From: Candidatus Parcubacteria bacterium
GTDB taxonomy: Bacteria > Patescibacteriota > Minisyncoccia > Phycocordibacterales > CAIZLB01
Length of the DNA: 30,285 nt
Direction of reading: 5' to 3'
Assembly (NCBI GenBank): GCA_014378965.1
Contig: JACMMR010000005.1
Location: 1-30,285 of the forward strand
Shown here: positions 14,710 to 20,306 of the stretch, piece by piece
Numbering within the stretch: the stretch's first letter is position 1
How the letters are laid out: each line of letters starts with the position of its first letter
Made by a program: the position numbers and the translations under genes
The notes under the pieces: generated by a model
What the model was told of the DNA's origin: nothing
The model's input: only the letters and a program-made list of their open reading frames with translations
Database searches by the model: none

Positions 14710-15073
14710 TAAAAAAAAACAAAAAAAACAATTTGATCCGATTTATCACTGGTATTTATTATTGCTGACTTTTTTTATACTTTTATGTATTGTTATATCA
14801 TACAGTGTTTACACTTTTTTTTACATAAAAAATGAAATAGTCTTAATTGACCTTGAGGCTCAAAATAACGCACAAAATTCAACTTCAACCGAGATTATCG
14901 AGAAATCACGTAATAATTCAAAGTTTTTAAAAGATATTAATAATTTAAATAAAACATTGGAAGAATTTAATAAAAAAGAAATAGAATATAGTAGGCTTAT
15001 TAAAACAGCAGTTGTCGCACCTATTATTGCCACAACAACAGCAACGACCACGGTTGCAACTTCGACGAACTAA
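14696..15073 (+). CDS. Small coiled-coil membrane protein of the pilus operon, hypothetical
   Basis: A 125-residue protein starting with a run of Lys/Asn/Gln (MKLNNKKKQKKQFDP), then one transmembrane helix (about 18-45) and an extracellular helical coiled-coil segment (about 57-100: NSTSTEIIEKSRNNSKFLKDINNLNKTLEEFNKKE), ending in a Thr/Ala-rich tail VVAPIIATTTATTTVATSTN. It occupies the place PilP has in Gram-negative operons, but the sequence does not resemble PilP and no outer-membrane secretin would be expected here. Its start is inside pilO. It is followed by tRNA-Arg(TCT) after 17 nt. Confidence 0.75.
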   Translation: MKLNNKKKQKKQFDPIYHWYLLLLTFFILLCIVISYSVYTFFYIKNEIVLIDLEAQNNAQNSTSTEIIEKSRNNSKFLKDINNLNKTLEEFNKKEIEYSRLIKTAVVAPIIATTTATTTVATSTN

Positions 15074-15090
15074 TGTTATATATTATATAC

Positions 15091-15162
15091 GCTCTTGTAG
15101 TTCAATGGATAGAACTGCGGACTTCTAAGCCGTTAATGTTGGTTCGATTCCAACCGAGAGCA
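15091..15162 (+). tRNA. tRNA-Arg (anticodon TCT)
   Basis: A 72-nt cloverleaf. Acceptor GCTCTTG/CGAGAGC with A73, D arm GTTC-AATGGATA-GAAC, anticodon loop CTTCTAA giving TCT (reads AGA and AGG), T arm GTTGG-TTCGATT-CCAAC. The closing pair of the anticodon loop (31-39) is A opposite G, a mismatch. CCA is not encoded. Its 5' end is 17 nt after the stop of the pilus operon, so processing of a longer transcript is possible. The acceptor and D arms are close to those of tRNA-Arg(GCG) at 1531-1602. Confidence 0.93.
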
Positions 15163-15235
15163 CTACAGGCACTTCTATTTTGATAAATCAAAATATGTCG
15201 CATAAGTTTTAAAAAGTTACGAGAAAGACGGTAAT

Positions 15236-15266
15236 AATCCTCATCTATCGCAGATGAGGATTTTCC
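15236..15266 (+). terminator. Perfect 11-bp hairpin followed by TTCC (terminator or RNA structure)
   Basis: AATCCTCATCT / ATCGC / AGATGAGGATT, then TTCC. It could end the tRNA-Arg transcript (74 nt downstream). An alternative stem GAGGA/TCCTC (15256-15268) competes with it. Confidence 0.55.
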
Positions 15267-15565
15267 TCTGACTCAGACCTAAAGTTCTTCCGTCAATCCT
15301 TTCTCTTCATTTTCCACACTTGTTGTAATCATCAAGCCTTTTTATCCTTTACTCATACTTTATTGATGAGGGCGCTCTTTCTTTGTAATAAAATAATGGC
15401 TTAAGGTATATAAAGATAAAGAAAATTGGTTTTATTTCAAATAAAAAGTTTACAAATAAAAAATAATTTTCCATTATAAAATATGATTATTATTTAATAT
15501 ATTATTGAATAACTTTAAACCCGCATCACAGTTCTAAAGAAATTTGATTTTATATTTTTCAAGAA

Positions 15566-15571
15566 TATAAT
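15566..15571 (+). promoter_or_regulatory. -10 box of the coiled-coil hypothetical gene
   Basis: TATAAT, 8 nt before the ATG at 15580; TTGATT at 15544-15549 is a possible -35 at 16 nt spacing. Confidence 0.55.
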
Positions 15572-15579
15572 TATGCGTA

Positions 15580-15879
15580 ATGATAGCAAAAAATAGTAAT
15601 CACAAAAGAATAGATGGTGATATGACAGTTGGTGAACTGGCTGTTATGATTGATAATAGCTTCACATTCATGCAAAATCAGATAAATGACTTGAGGACTG
15701 ATATGGTTGCTAGTTTTGCACATCTCACTAATCGATCTGACACTTTTGAAAAAGATGTAAATAAGCGTTTCGATAAAGTTAACAAAAAATTTGATATTAT
15801 CGATAAAAACATGACGAATCCATATGAATTTCAAAATCTTGTTTTACGAGTTGATAAGATTGAAAAAAAAGTCACATAA
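15580..15879 (+). CDS. Coiled-coil hypothetical protein
   Basis: A 99-residue soluble protein. After a short start come DMTVGELAVMIDNSFTFMQNQINDLRTDMVASFAHLTNRSDTFEKDVNKRFDKVNKKFDIIDKNM, a run of heptad-like hydrophobic spacing that predicts one or two long helices, and a repeat-like ending LRVDKIEKKV. The motif 'tvgeLa.mi...F......'  with RFDKVNKKFD resembles small coiled-coil proteins common in this kind of genome, but there is no named family. It has its own promoter (TATAAT-N8-ATG) and lies 37 nt before the peptidase gene. Confidence 0.7.
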   Translation: MIAKNSNHKRIDGDMTVGELAVMIDNSFTFMQNQINDLRTDMVASFAHLTNRSDTFEKDVNKRFDKVNKKFDIIDKNMTNPYEFQNLVLRVDKIEKKVT

Positions 15880-15902
15880 TTCTCCCTCCGTAATAAAAAT
15901 GC

Positions 15903-15908
15903 TATAAT
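15903..15908 (+). promoter_or_regulatory. -10 box of the C39-like peptidase gene
   Basis: TATAAT, 8 nt before the ATG at 15917. Transcription would begin within 1 or 2 nt of the start codon. No clear -35. Confidence 0.55.
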
Positions 15909-15916
15909 ACACGTAT

Positions 15917-16636
15917 ATGATATATATGCGTAAAACTTTACTATCTATAACAATGCTTTTTTTTGTAGGTACTACTGGTACTGTATTTGCTGACACGGTT
16001 AATACTGTAAACTTGAAAATGTACAAAGATATAAAATTAAATGCCCCTATCTATAAACAACAATATTCTAATAGTTGTGAAGCTGCAGCATTGCGTATGG
16101 CACTAGCATTTAAAGGTATTATGAAAAGCGAAATACAAATTTTAACAAAATTTGGTTATAATCCAACTTCTAGAGATTGGGTTAAAAATATCTGGGATGA
16201 TCCACAAAAACAATATGTTGGATATGTTGATGTTGTAGGTAAAATGGAGGGTGGTTATGGAGTGTATGGTCTTCCAGTGGTTAAGGCAGTTGAAAGTTTT
16301 GGACTAAAGTCAGAATATGCAACAAGTACTGCAATAACGCCAACTTGGATAGCACAAGCTATTGATAATAAAAACCCAGTTTTGTTTTGGGGATATACAT
16401 CTTTTAAAGAGCCTGCATACACGTGGACAACACCTGAGGGTGCAACAGTCAAGGCGTTTAAAGGAGAACACGTTAGGCTAATTCTAGGTTTTAATGGAAC
16501 TATTGAAAATCCAGTAGGATTTTATGTGCACGACTCAGTAACTACAAAAGCCTTTGAATATTGGACAACTGAAAAACTAATGGCACATATTAACAAAGTA
16601 CCAGGAGTGACTGATCAAGCGGTGGTTGTAAAGTAG
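15917..16636 (+). CDS. Secreted C39-like (papain-fold) peptidase
   Basis: A 239-residue protein with a signal peptide: basic MIYMRK, hydrophobic TLLSITMLFFVGTTG, cleavage probably after VFA (about residue 25). The mature part opens with the papain-fold nucleophile segment YKQQYSNSCEAAALRMALAFKG (Cys in SCEAA, preceded by an oxyanion Gln), and the catalytic His lies in GEHVRLILGFNG with the third residue probably Asp in YVHDSV. This is the Peptidase C39-like (C39_2) family, whose secreted members are uncharacterised and may trim the cell wall or surface proteins. It ends in TAG; the CapA-like gene follows with its promoter overlapping the 3' end. Confidence 0.87.
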   Translation: MIYMRKTLLSITMLFFVGTTGTVFADTVNTVNLKMYKDIKLNAPIYKQQYSNSCEAAALRMALAFKGIMKSEIQILTKFGYNPTSRDWVKNIWDDPQKQYVGYVDVVGKMEGGYGVYGLPVVKAVESFGLKSEYATSTAITPTWIAQAIDNKNPVLFWGYTSFKEPAYTWTTPEGATVKAFKGEHVRLILGFNGTIENPVGFYVHDSVTTKAFEYWTTEKLMAHINKVPGVTDQAVVVK

Positions 16637-16655
16637 TTTTTGTTAAGGGTATACT
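16626..16655 (+). promoter_or_regulatory. Leaderless-type promoter of the CapA-like gene
   Basis: TTGTAA (16626-16631), an 18-nt spacer and TATACT (16650-16655). An ATG directly abuts the -10 box, but the ATG 6 nt further (16662) is where transcription should begin. Confidence 0.6.
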
Positions 16656-16661
16656 ATGGTA

Positions 16662-17630
16662 ATGATCGCCACCTTTATAGCTTTATTGTTTTCAATCGTT
16701 TCAGTACCAAAAATTGTACAAACTATATCAGAACCGAAACCTGTAACTATTTTATTTTTAGGTGATATGATGTTTGATCGCAGTGTACGCGTAAAAGCAA
16801 ATTCTATAGGGTATGAAAATATCTTTGGTCCAAGTACCACAACTATTGCTCAATATGATCTAACGATAGCAAATCTTGAAGGCCCAATTACTTCTTACAA
16901 ATCAAAGCTTGTGACAGATTCAGGAAAGGCAATATCTGGTTTTCAATTTACATTTGATCCTCTAGTTGCATTTGCAATAAAAAAAGCTGGAATTGACATA
17001 GTCAGCTTAGCAAATAACCATACTTTAAATTTTGCGCAGGATGGATTAAATCAAACTAGAAAAATTTTGACAGAAAACAATTTAACATATTTTGGTAGTC
17101 CAAGTAATACACCGGCCTACACTGCAACAAGTACATGTATAAATAATATATGTATTGGTATGATTGGTTGGAATGAATTTGGTTTTGTGAATGACGAATT
17201 GATTATAGATAAAATAAAAGAAATGAGGTCTCATGTCGATTATTTAGTGATCTATCCTCACTGGGGAATAGAGTATCAAATAACTCCAAGTAAAAAACAA
17301 ACAGACTTAGCTCACAAGTGGATAGATGCAGGTGCTGATGTGATTATTGGGGCGCATCCACATGTGGTTGAAACAGTAGAGGTGTATAAAAATAAATATA
17401 TATTTTATTCTCTTGGTAATTTTATCTTTGATCAATATTTTTCATTTAATACAACTCATGGTATTGGGGTAGGTGCCACAATATATAAAGATAAGGTAGA
17501 ATATAAAATAATTCCTTTTTCGAGTGTGGGGTCAAAAGTGAGTATTCCGAGTGAGGATAATAAGAATAAATTATTTGATATTTTGAGAAAAAGCTCAAAA
17601 ACAAATCTAGAACAAATGATTAAATTATAA
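16662..17630 (+). CDS. CapA-like (poly-gamma-glutamate synthesis/metallophosphatase) protein, membrane anchored
   Basis: A 322-residue protein with a hydrophobic N-terminal segment (about 1-18: IATFIALLFSIVSVPKIV) that may be an uncleaved anchor, then the CapA calcineurin-like metallophosphatase fold. The family motifs are all present: LFLGDMMFDRSV (first metal ligand Asp), ANLEGPIT, SLANNHTLNF (N-N-H motif), YPHWGIEYQ and GAHPHVVE (His ligands), and FYSLGNFIFDQ near the end. In Bacillus CapA is needed for poly-gamma-glutamate capsules, but most CapA-like proteins have no known substrate. I start at 16662 because of the promoter; the annotation from 16656 adds only MV. Confidence 0.9.
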   Translation: MIATFIALLFSIVSVPKIVQTISEPKPVTILFLGDMMFDRSVRVKANSIGYENIFGPSTTTIAQYDLTIANLEGPITSYKSKLVTDSGKAISGFQFTFDPLVAFAIKKAGIDIVSLANNHTLNFAQDGLNQTRKILTENNLTYFGSPSNTPAYTATSTCINNICIGMIGWNEFGFVNDELIIDKIKEMRSHVDYLVIYPHWGIEYQITPSKKQTDLAHKWIDAGADVIIGAHPHVVETVEVYKNKYIFYSLGNFIFDQYFSFNTTHGIGVGATIYKDKVEYKIIPFSSVGSKVSIPSEDNKNKLFDILRKSSKTNLEQMIKL

Positions 17631-17635
17631 ATGTA

Positions 17636-17666
17636 TAAAAAAGAGGGCCGTGTAAGCGGTCCCTCT
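17636..17666 (-). terminator. Terminator of the helical hypothetical gene
   Basis: On the minus strand AGAGGG-A-CCG / CTTACA / CGG-CCCTCT (one bulged base) runs into TTTTTTATAC, 16 nt after the stop of the gene at 17682. Confidence 0.78.
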
Positions 17667-17681
17667 GGAACAAAATTTTTA

Positions 17682-18338
17682 TTATTGAATTGATGCTTGG
17701 TCTTTTGTAACAGCAGCGATTTTTTCGTAATGAATCCCTAAAGCATCAGCACCTTCAGATAATGCTAAATAAAGACGACTGAGGGTCTCAGGATTGATGT
17801 TCAATTTCTTATGAATATCAAAAACACATTGACTTAAGTCATTGACATAAACATGTAATGGTGAGATATCATCGAGCAATAGTGCAGCATGCACCATTTG
17901 ACTTGTTATAGTTGCGTGAGAGATAAAATTATCCGTATCGACAGCGATATTTAATCCCTTAACGAGTAAATCTATCGCGTACTCAACTTTTTCGGGATTG
18001 TGTCCGTCGGTTTTGCAAATAATAACTGCAGCCACTTCGTAATCTTCGGCTGTCCAATTGGTTATGTATTTTTGGGCTTTTAGAATTAAGTTTTTACCAA
18101 CAACTTTAACTTGAGCCATTAGCTCTTCCCAGTTTTCATAGTCTGTTCCCATATGCTGTGTTGCAATAGCACCTGTCTCAATGATATTTCGGCAGGTTTT
18201 TGCAAGATGGAAATATCCATTTTTCTTATCATCTTGTTCTATTAGAGATTCTGAGTGCTGTCTTGATTTATTAAATTCAGTGCGTGCTTGATTTGCGGTA
18301 ATACCTTCCCATGTCATGTGTTGTAGTGGTGAGTTCAT
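17682..18338 (-). CDS. All-helical hypothetical protein
   Basis: A 218-residue soluble protein that I cannot assign. It looks all-helical: ITANQARTEFNKSRQHSESLIEQ, then GYFHLAKTCRNIIETGAIATQHMG, WEELMAQVKVVGKNLILKAQKYI, DYEVAAVIICKT, VEYAIDLLVKGLNIAV and LSRLYLALSEGADALGIHYEKIAAV, with a spacing that suits antiparallel helical repeats (TPR-like). No catalytic motif or signal peptide is visible. A second in-frame ATG (residue 8) is an alternative start, but TATAAC (18347-18352) 8 nt before the first ATG supports 18338. The terminator lies right after its TAA stop. Confidence 0.7.
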   Translation of the reverse strand: MNSPLQHMTWEGITANQARTEFNKSRQHSESLIEQDDKKNGYFHLAKTCRNIIETGAIATQHMGTDYENWEELMAQVKVVGKNLILKAQKYITNWTAEDYEVAAVIICKTDGHNPEKVEYAIDLLVKGLNIAVDTDNFISHATITSQMVHAALLLDDISPLHVYVNDLSQCVFDIHKKLNINPETLSRLYLALSEGADALGIHYEKIAAVTKDQASIQ

Positions 18339-18346
18339 ACATTTTT

Positions 18347-18352
18347 GTTATA
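18347..18352 (-). promoter_or_regulatory. -10 box of the helical hypothetical gene
   Basis: TATAAC on the minus strand, 8 nt before the ATG at 18338. It gives at most a 1-2 nt leader. Confidence 0.4.
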
Positions 18353-18390
18353 CCATATATAAATAAAAAGGGTAATAGACAGTATTGGTT

Positions 18391-18477
18391 GGACTTGAAG
18401 CCTACGGCTTCAGTACGGGTTTTATATTTTCTCAAACCCCACAGGTTCTCGAAAATATATAAAACCCTTTCAAGTCC
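18391..18477. repeat. 87-nt inverted-repeat element
   Basis: The outer arms GGACTTGAA (18391-18399) and TTCAAGTCC (18469-18477) are perfect complements. The inner arms GGGTTTTATATTTTC (18417-18431) and a 17-nt partner with two extra bases (18451-18467) pair as well. A third small hairpin GAAGCC-TAC-GGCTTC (18397-18411) sits on one flank. The whole can fold as a branched hairpin on either strand. It may be a miniature repeat (REP- or MITE-like) or an RNA. The outer arm and the bases next to it (18469-18481) are identical to part of the tRNA-Val gene nearby, in opposite orientation. Confidence 0.6.
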
Positions 18478-18482
18478 CTCAC

Positions 18483-18504
18483 GAATATGCATACATGCAT
18501 ATTC
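18483..18504. repeat. Perfect 22-nt palindrome
   Basis: Arms GAATATGCAT and ATGCATATTC (10 bp each) around AC, starting 5 nt after the inverted-repeat element. Either a protein-binding site or part of the same element. Confidence 0.6.
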
Positions 18505-18522
18505 TATCGCTTACATAGTGCA

Positions 18523-18560
18523 AAATAAATAGAGCCCTTAAAGAAGGACTCTATTTATTT
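18523..18560 (-). terminator. Long hairpin after tRNA-Val, probable terminator
   Basis: AAATAAATAGAG and CTCTATTTATTT form a perfect 12-bp stem with a further CCTT/AAGG inside. On the minus strand it starts 7 nt after the tRNA-Val 3' end and ends in TATTTATTTTGC. Confidence 0.7.
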
Positions 18561-18566
18561 AACATG

Positions 18567-18639
18567 TGCGCGATGAGGGACTTGAACCCCCGACCTTCTC
18601 AGTGTAAATGAGTTGCTCTACCAACTGAGCTAATCGCGC
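18567..18639 (-). tRNA. tRNA-Val (anticodon TAC)
   Basis: A 73-nt cloverleaf on the minus strand. Acceptor GCGCGAT/ATCGCGC with A73, D arm GCTC-AGTTGGTA-GAGC, anticodon loop TTTACAC giving TAC, T arm GGGGG-TTCAAGT-CCCTC. The first pair of the anticodon stem (27-43) is A opposite A. CCA is not encoded. It is divergent from tRNA-Leu. Confidence 0.95.
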
Positions 18640-18707
18640 TTCTTGTGAAAATAATATATCATATTCCTATTTGATATACAAATATAACTATAGTACTCTA
18701 ATACTAT

Positions 18708-18790
18708 GCGCAGGTGGCGAAACGGTAGACGCACTACCTTGAGGTGGTAGCGCCCGCAAGGGTGTGGGAGTTCAAATCTCCCCCCGCGCA
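18708..18790 (+). tRNA. tRNA-Leu (anticodon GAG)
   Basis: An 83-nt class II tRNA. Acceptor GCGCAGG/CCCGCGC with A73 (one A-C mismatch at 5-68), D arm GCG/CGC, anticodon arm CTACC-TTGAGGT-GGTAG with anticodon GAG (reads CUC and CUU), a variable arm CGCCCGCAAGGGTG, and T arm GGGAG-TTCAAAT-CTCCC. CCA is not encoded. The next start codon begins 1 nt after its discriminator base. Confidence 0.94.
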
Positions 18791-18791
18791 C

Positions 18792-19403
18792 ATGAAAAAT
18801 AAAGAATTGGTTCAAGATAAAAAGTATACCCTAGGTAAAAGGGCATTTTGGTTTTTGTTTTTTAAACATGGTTTCAAACCTTTTTTATTTTTACTATTTT
18901 GTTTAGTTTTAGTTTATTTTATAAATACTGTGAACTTTCAAGATTGGTTTTTAACTCTAGATACTATTATAACAATTAATATCTTAAATCTTTGGATTAT
19001 ATCTTTAGGTGCTTGTGTATTATTTTTAATATTTGTTTCAACATTTGAAAGATATATTCAACATAAGTTTTTATTAGGTGAACATTCATTTCATGTTCGA
19101 CGTGGAATATTTATGGTCAAAGAAAAAGTTATTCCGTATAGACATATACAAAATGTAGATATAGATAGACCGTATCATTATAGATTACTTGGGTTGTCAA
19201 AATTAAATATCACAACCTCACGTCTTGATAATTTTGAAGATGAGAAGACAAACCTAATTCCGATAATAGATAAACATTTAGCTAAAAAATTATCTGACTT
19301 CCTTATCAAACAAGGGGTAAGAAGTCATAATGGTCCGAGAAGTGAAGTTGTGCAAAGTTCAAACACAGCTATTATTATAGAAGAGGAAATAAATCAAGAA
19401 TAA
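18792..19403 (+). CDS. PH-domain (bPH_2/YdbS-like) membrane protein
   Basis: A 203-residue protein with two transmembrane helices at about 28-46 (GFKPFLFLLFCLVLVYFI) and 65-83 (LNLWIISLGACVLFLIFVSTF), then a PH-like domain with the characteristic segments HSFHVRRGIFMVKEKVIPYRHIQNVDIDRPYHYRLLGLSKLNITTS. 'iPy.ri.nv.i.q....rl.Gl..l.i.ta' is the pattern of the YdbS/YdbT (DUF304) family. A hydrophilic tail ends EEEINQE. The function is unknown. The reading frame extends upstream through tRNA-Leu, but the ATG at 18792, 1 nt after the tRNA, is clearly the start. The PAP2 gene follows after 3 nt. Confidence 0.88.
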   Translation: MKNKELVQDKKYTLGKRAFWFLFFKHGFKPFLFLLFCLVLVYFINTVNFQDWFLTLDTIITINILNLWIISLGACVLFLIFVSTFERYIQHKFLLGEHSFHVRRGIFMVKEKVIPYRHIQNVDIDRPYHYRLLGLSKLNITTSRLDNFEDEKTNLIPIIDKHLAKKLSDFLIKQGVRSHNGPRSEVVQSSNTAIIIEEEINQE

Positions 19404-19406
19404 TCT

Positions 19407-19973
19407 ATGTCTCTATTTTTAGTACAATTATCGATATATATCACCAACGCTTTTGCACCAGAAGTGTTAGTGTTGTTTTGTTTTTTCATGTTGGCTCTCA
19501 GCGTTTTGTATTTTAATATTAAAGAAATAAAATTAAAAGAAGCACTCAGTGTAAATTGTCCAAATAATGTAAAAGGTGTTATTGTCATCTCATTATCTGT
19601 TTTTATTGCTGGAATTCTATCTGCCGTCTTAAAATTTATTTTCAAAATTCAACGACCTGAAAATATGTTAGTTTTAGAAAATGGATATAGCTTTCCATCA
19701 GGACATGCCTCAGTGATTTTTGCCTTTTGTTTTGCTGCATTGTTTATATTATTTAGATATTTTAAAAATCATAACAATGTATATATAACATATCTTCACG
19801 CTATCTTGTTTGTTTTGACGGCTTTGTTGGTATCATTGACTCGTGTCATATTACAAGTCCATAGACCAGTCGATTTGATTGCAGGATTTATTGTTGGTAT
19901 TGCCTCTACTTACGCAGCTATTAAAATGTATTATACTATAACTAAATATGTCGATTTTAAAATTTTTAAATAG
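19407..19973 (+). CDS. PAP2-family membrane phosphatase (undecaprenyl-diphosphatase/lipid phosphatase-like)
   Basis: A 188-residue membrane protein with the three signatures of the PAP2 superfamily: KFIFKIQRP (K-x6-RP, about 75-82), PSGH (about 96-99) and SLTRVILQVHRPVDL (S-R-x5-H-x3-D). It has about five transmembrane helices. Enzymes of this type take a phosphate from undecaprenyl or phosphatidyl-glycerol diphosphate outside the membrane. The next gene, overlapping by 26 nt, encodes a DgkA-like kinase of the same lipid carriers, so the pair probably recycles undecaprenol for wall and glycan synthesis; substrate choice is inference. Confidence 0.9.
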   Translation: MSLFLVQLSIYITNAFAPEVLVLFCFFMLALSVLYFNIKEIKLKEALSVNCPNNVKGVIVISLSVFIAGILSAVLKFIFKIQRPENMLVLENGYSFPSGHASVIFAFCFAALFILFRYFKNHNNVYITYLHAILFVLTALLVSLTRVILQVHRPVDLIAGFIVGIASTYAAIKMYYTITKYVDFKIFK

Positions 19974-20301
19974 TTTCAAATATGCTCTTTATGGGTTAAA
20001 AAAAATTTTTCGGGAAGAACAGAATTTTCAAATACATAGTTTTTGTGCTGGTGTTGTAATCTTACTCTCAATATTTAAATTTCATTTTAATTATATTGAG
20101 TTAAGTTTAACTTTTATTTGTATCGCACTTGTGCTGGCTATTGAAATTGTAAATACAGCAATCGAAAATACCTGGGATCATTTAGAACCAAATCATAATC
20201 CAGTTGTTAAAACTGTAAAAGATATGATGGCAGCTGCAGTTATGATAGTTTCAATTTTTTCTGCTATAGTTTGGGTATTACTTATTGTTAATAGATACTA
20301 A
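19948..20301 (+). CDS. dgkA: DgkA-family undecaprenol/diacylglycerol kinase
   Basis: A 117-residue membrane kinase with three helices. The family motif is present: AIEIVNTAIENTWDHLEP (E-x3-N-x2-IE-x3-D, about 67-84), with the preceding FREEQNFQIH start typical of the Gram-positive undecaprenol kinase branch, and MMAAAVMIVSIFSAIVWVLL as the third helix. It transfers the gamma-phosphate of ATP to a lipid alcohol. The 26-nt overlap with the PAP2 phosphatase gene means translational coupling. The neighbouring FolD and SIMPL genes give no functional link. Confidence 0.92.
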   Translation: MSILKFLNSFKYALYGLKKIFREEQNFQIHSFCAGVVILLSIFKFHFNYIELSLTFICIALVLAIEIVNTAIENTWDHLEPNHNPVVKTVKDMMAAAVMIVSIFSAIVWVLLIVNRY

Positions 20302-20306
20302 TTTAC

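Larger units (their letters stand above)
15163..15579. other. Structured non-coding stretch
   Basis: About 417 bases without a credible gene. It contains a small AT hairpin (15177-15194), a strong hairpin (15236-15262), a long-range pairing that encloses it (15221-15231 with 15290-15305), a perfect 11-nt palindrome (15267-15277), and another pairing TCATCAA/TTGATGA near 15330-15370. The last 150 bases are plain A/T-rich upstream DNA of the next gene. Together this looks more like a folded RNA than chance; no known RNA family is recognisable. Confidence 0.45.

Noticed and set aside
18277..18492. Minus-strand reading over the inverted-repeat element
   Set aside because: It is composed of the repeat arms and overlaps the start of the helical hypothetical gene; probably not a protein.
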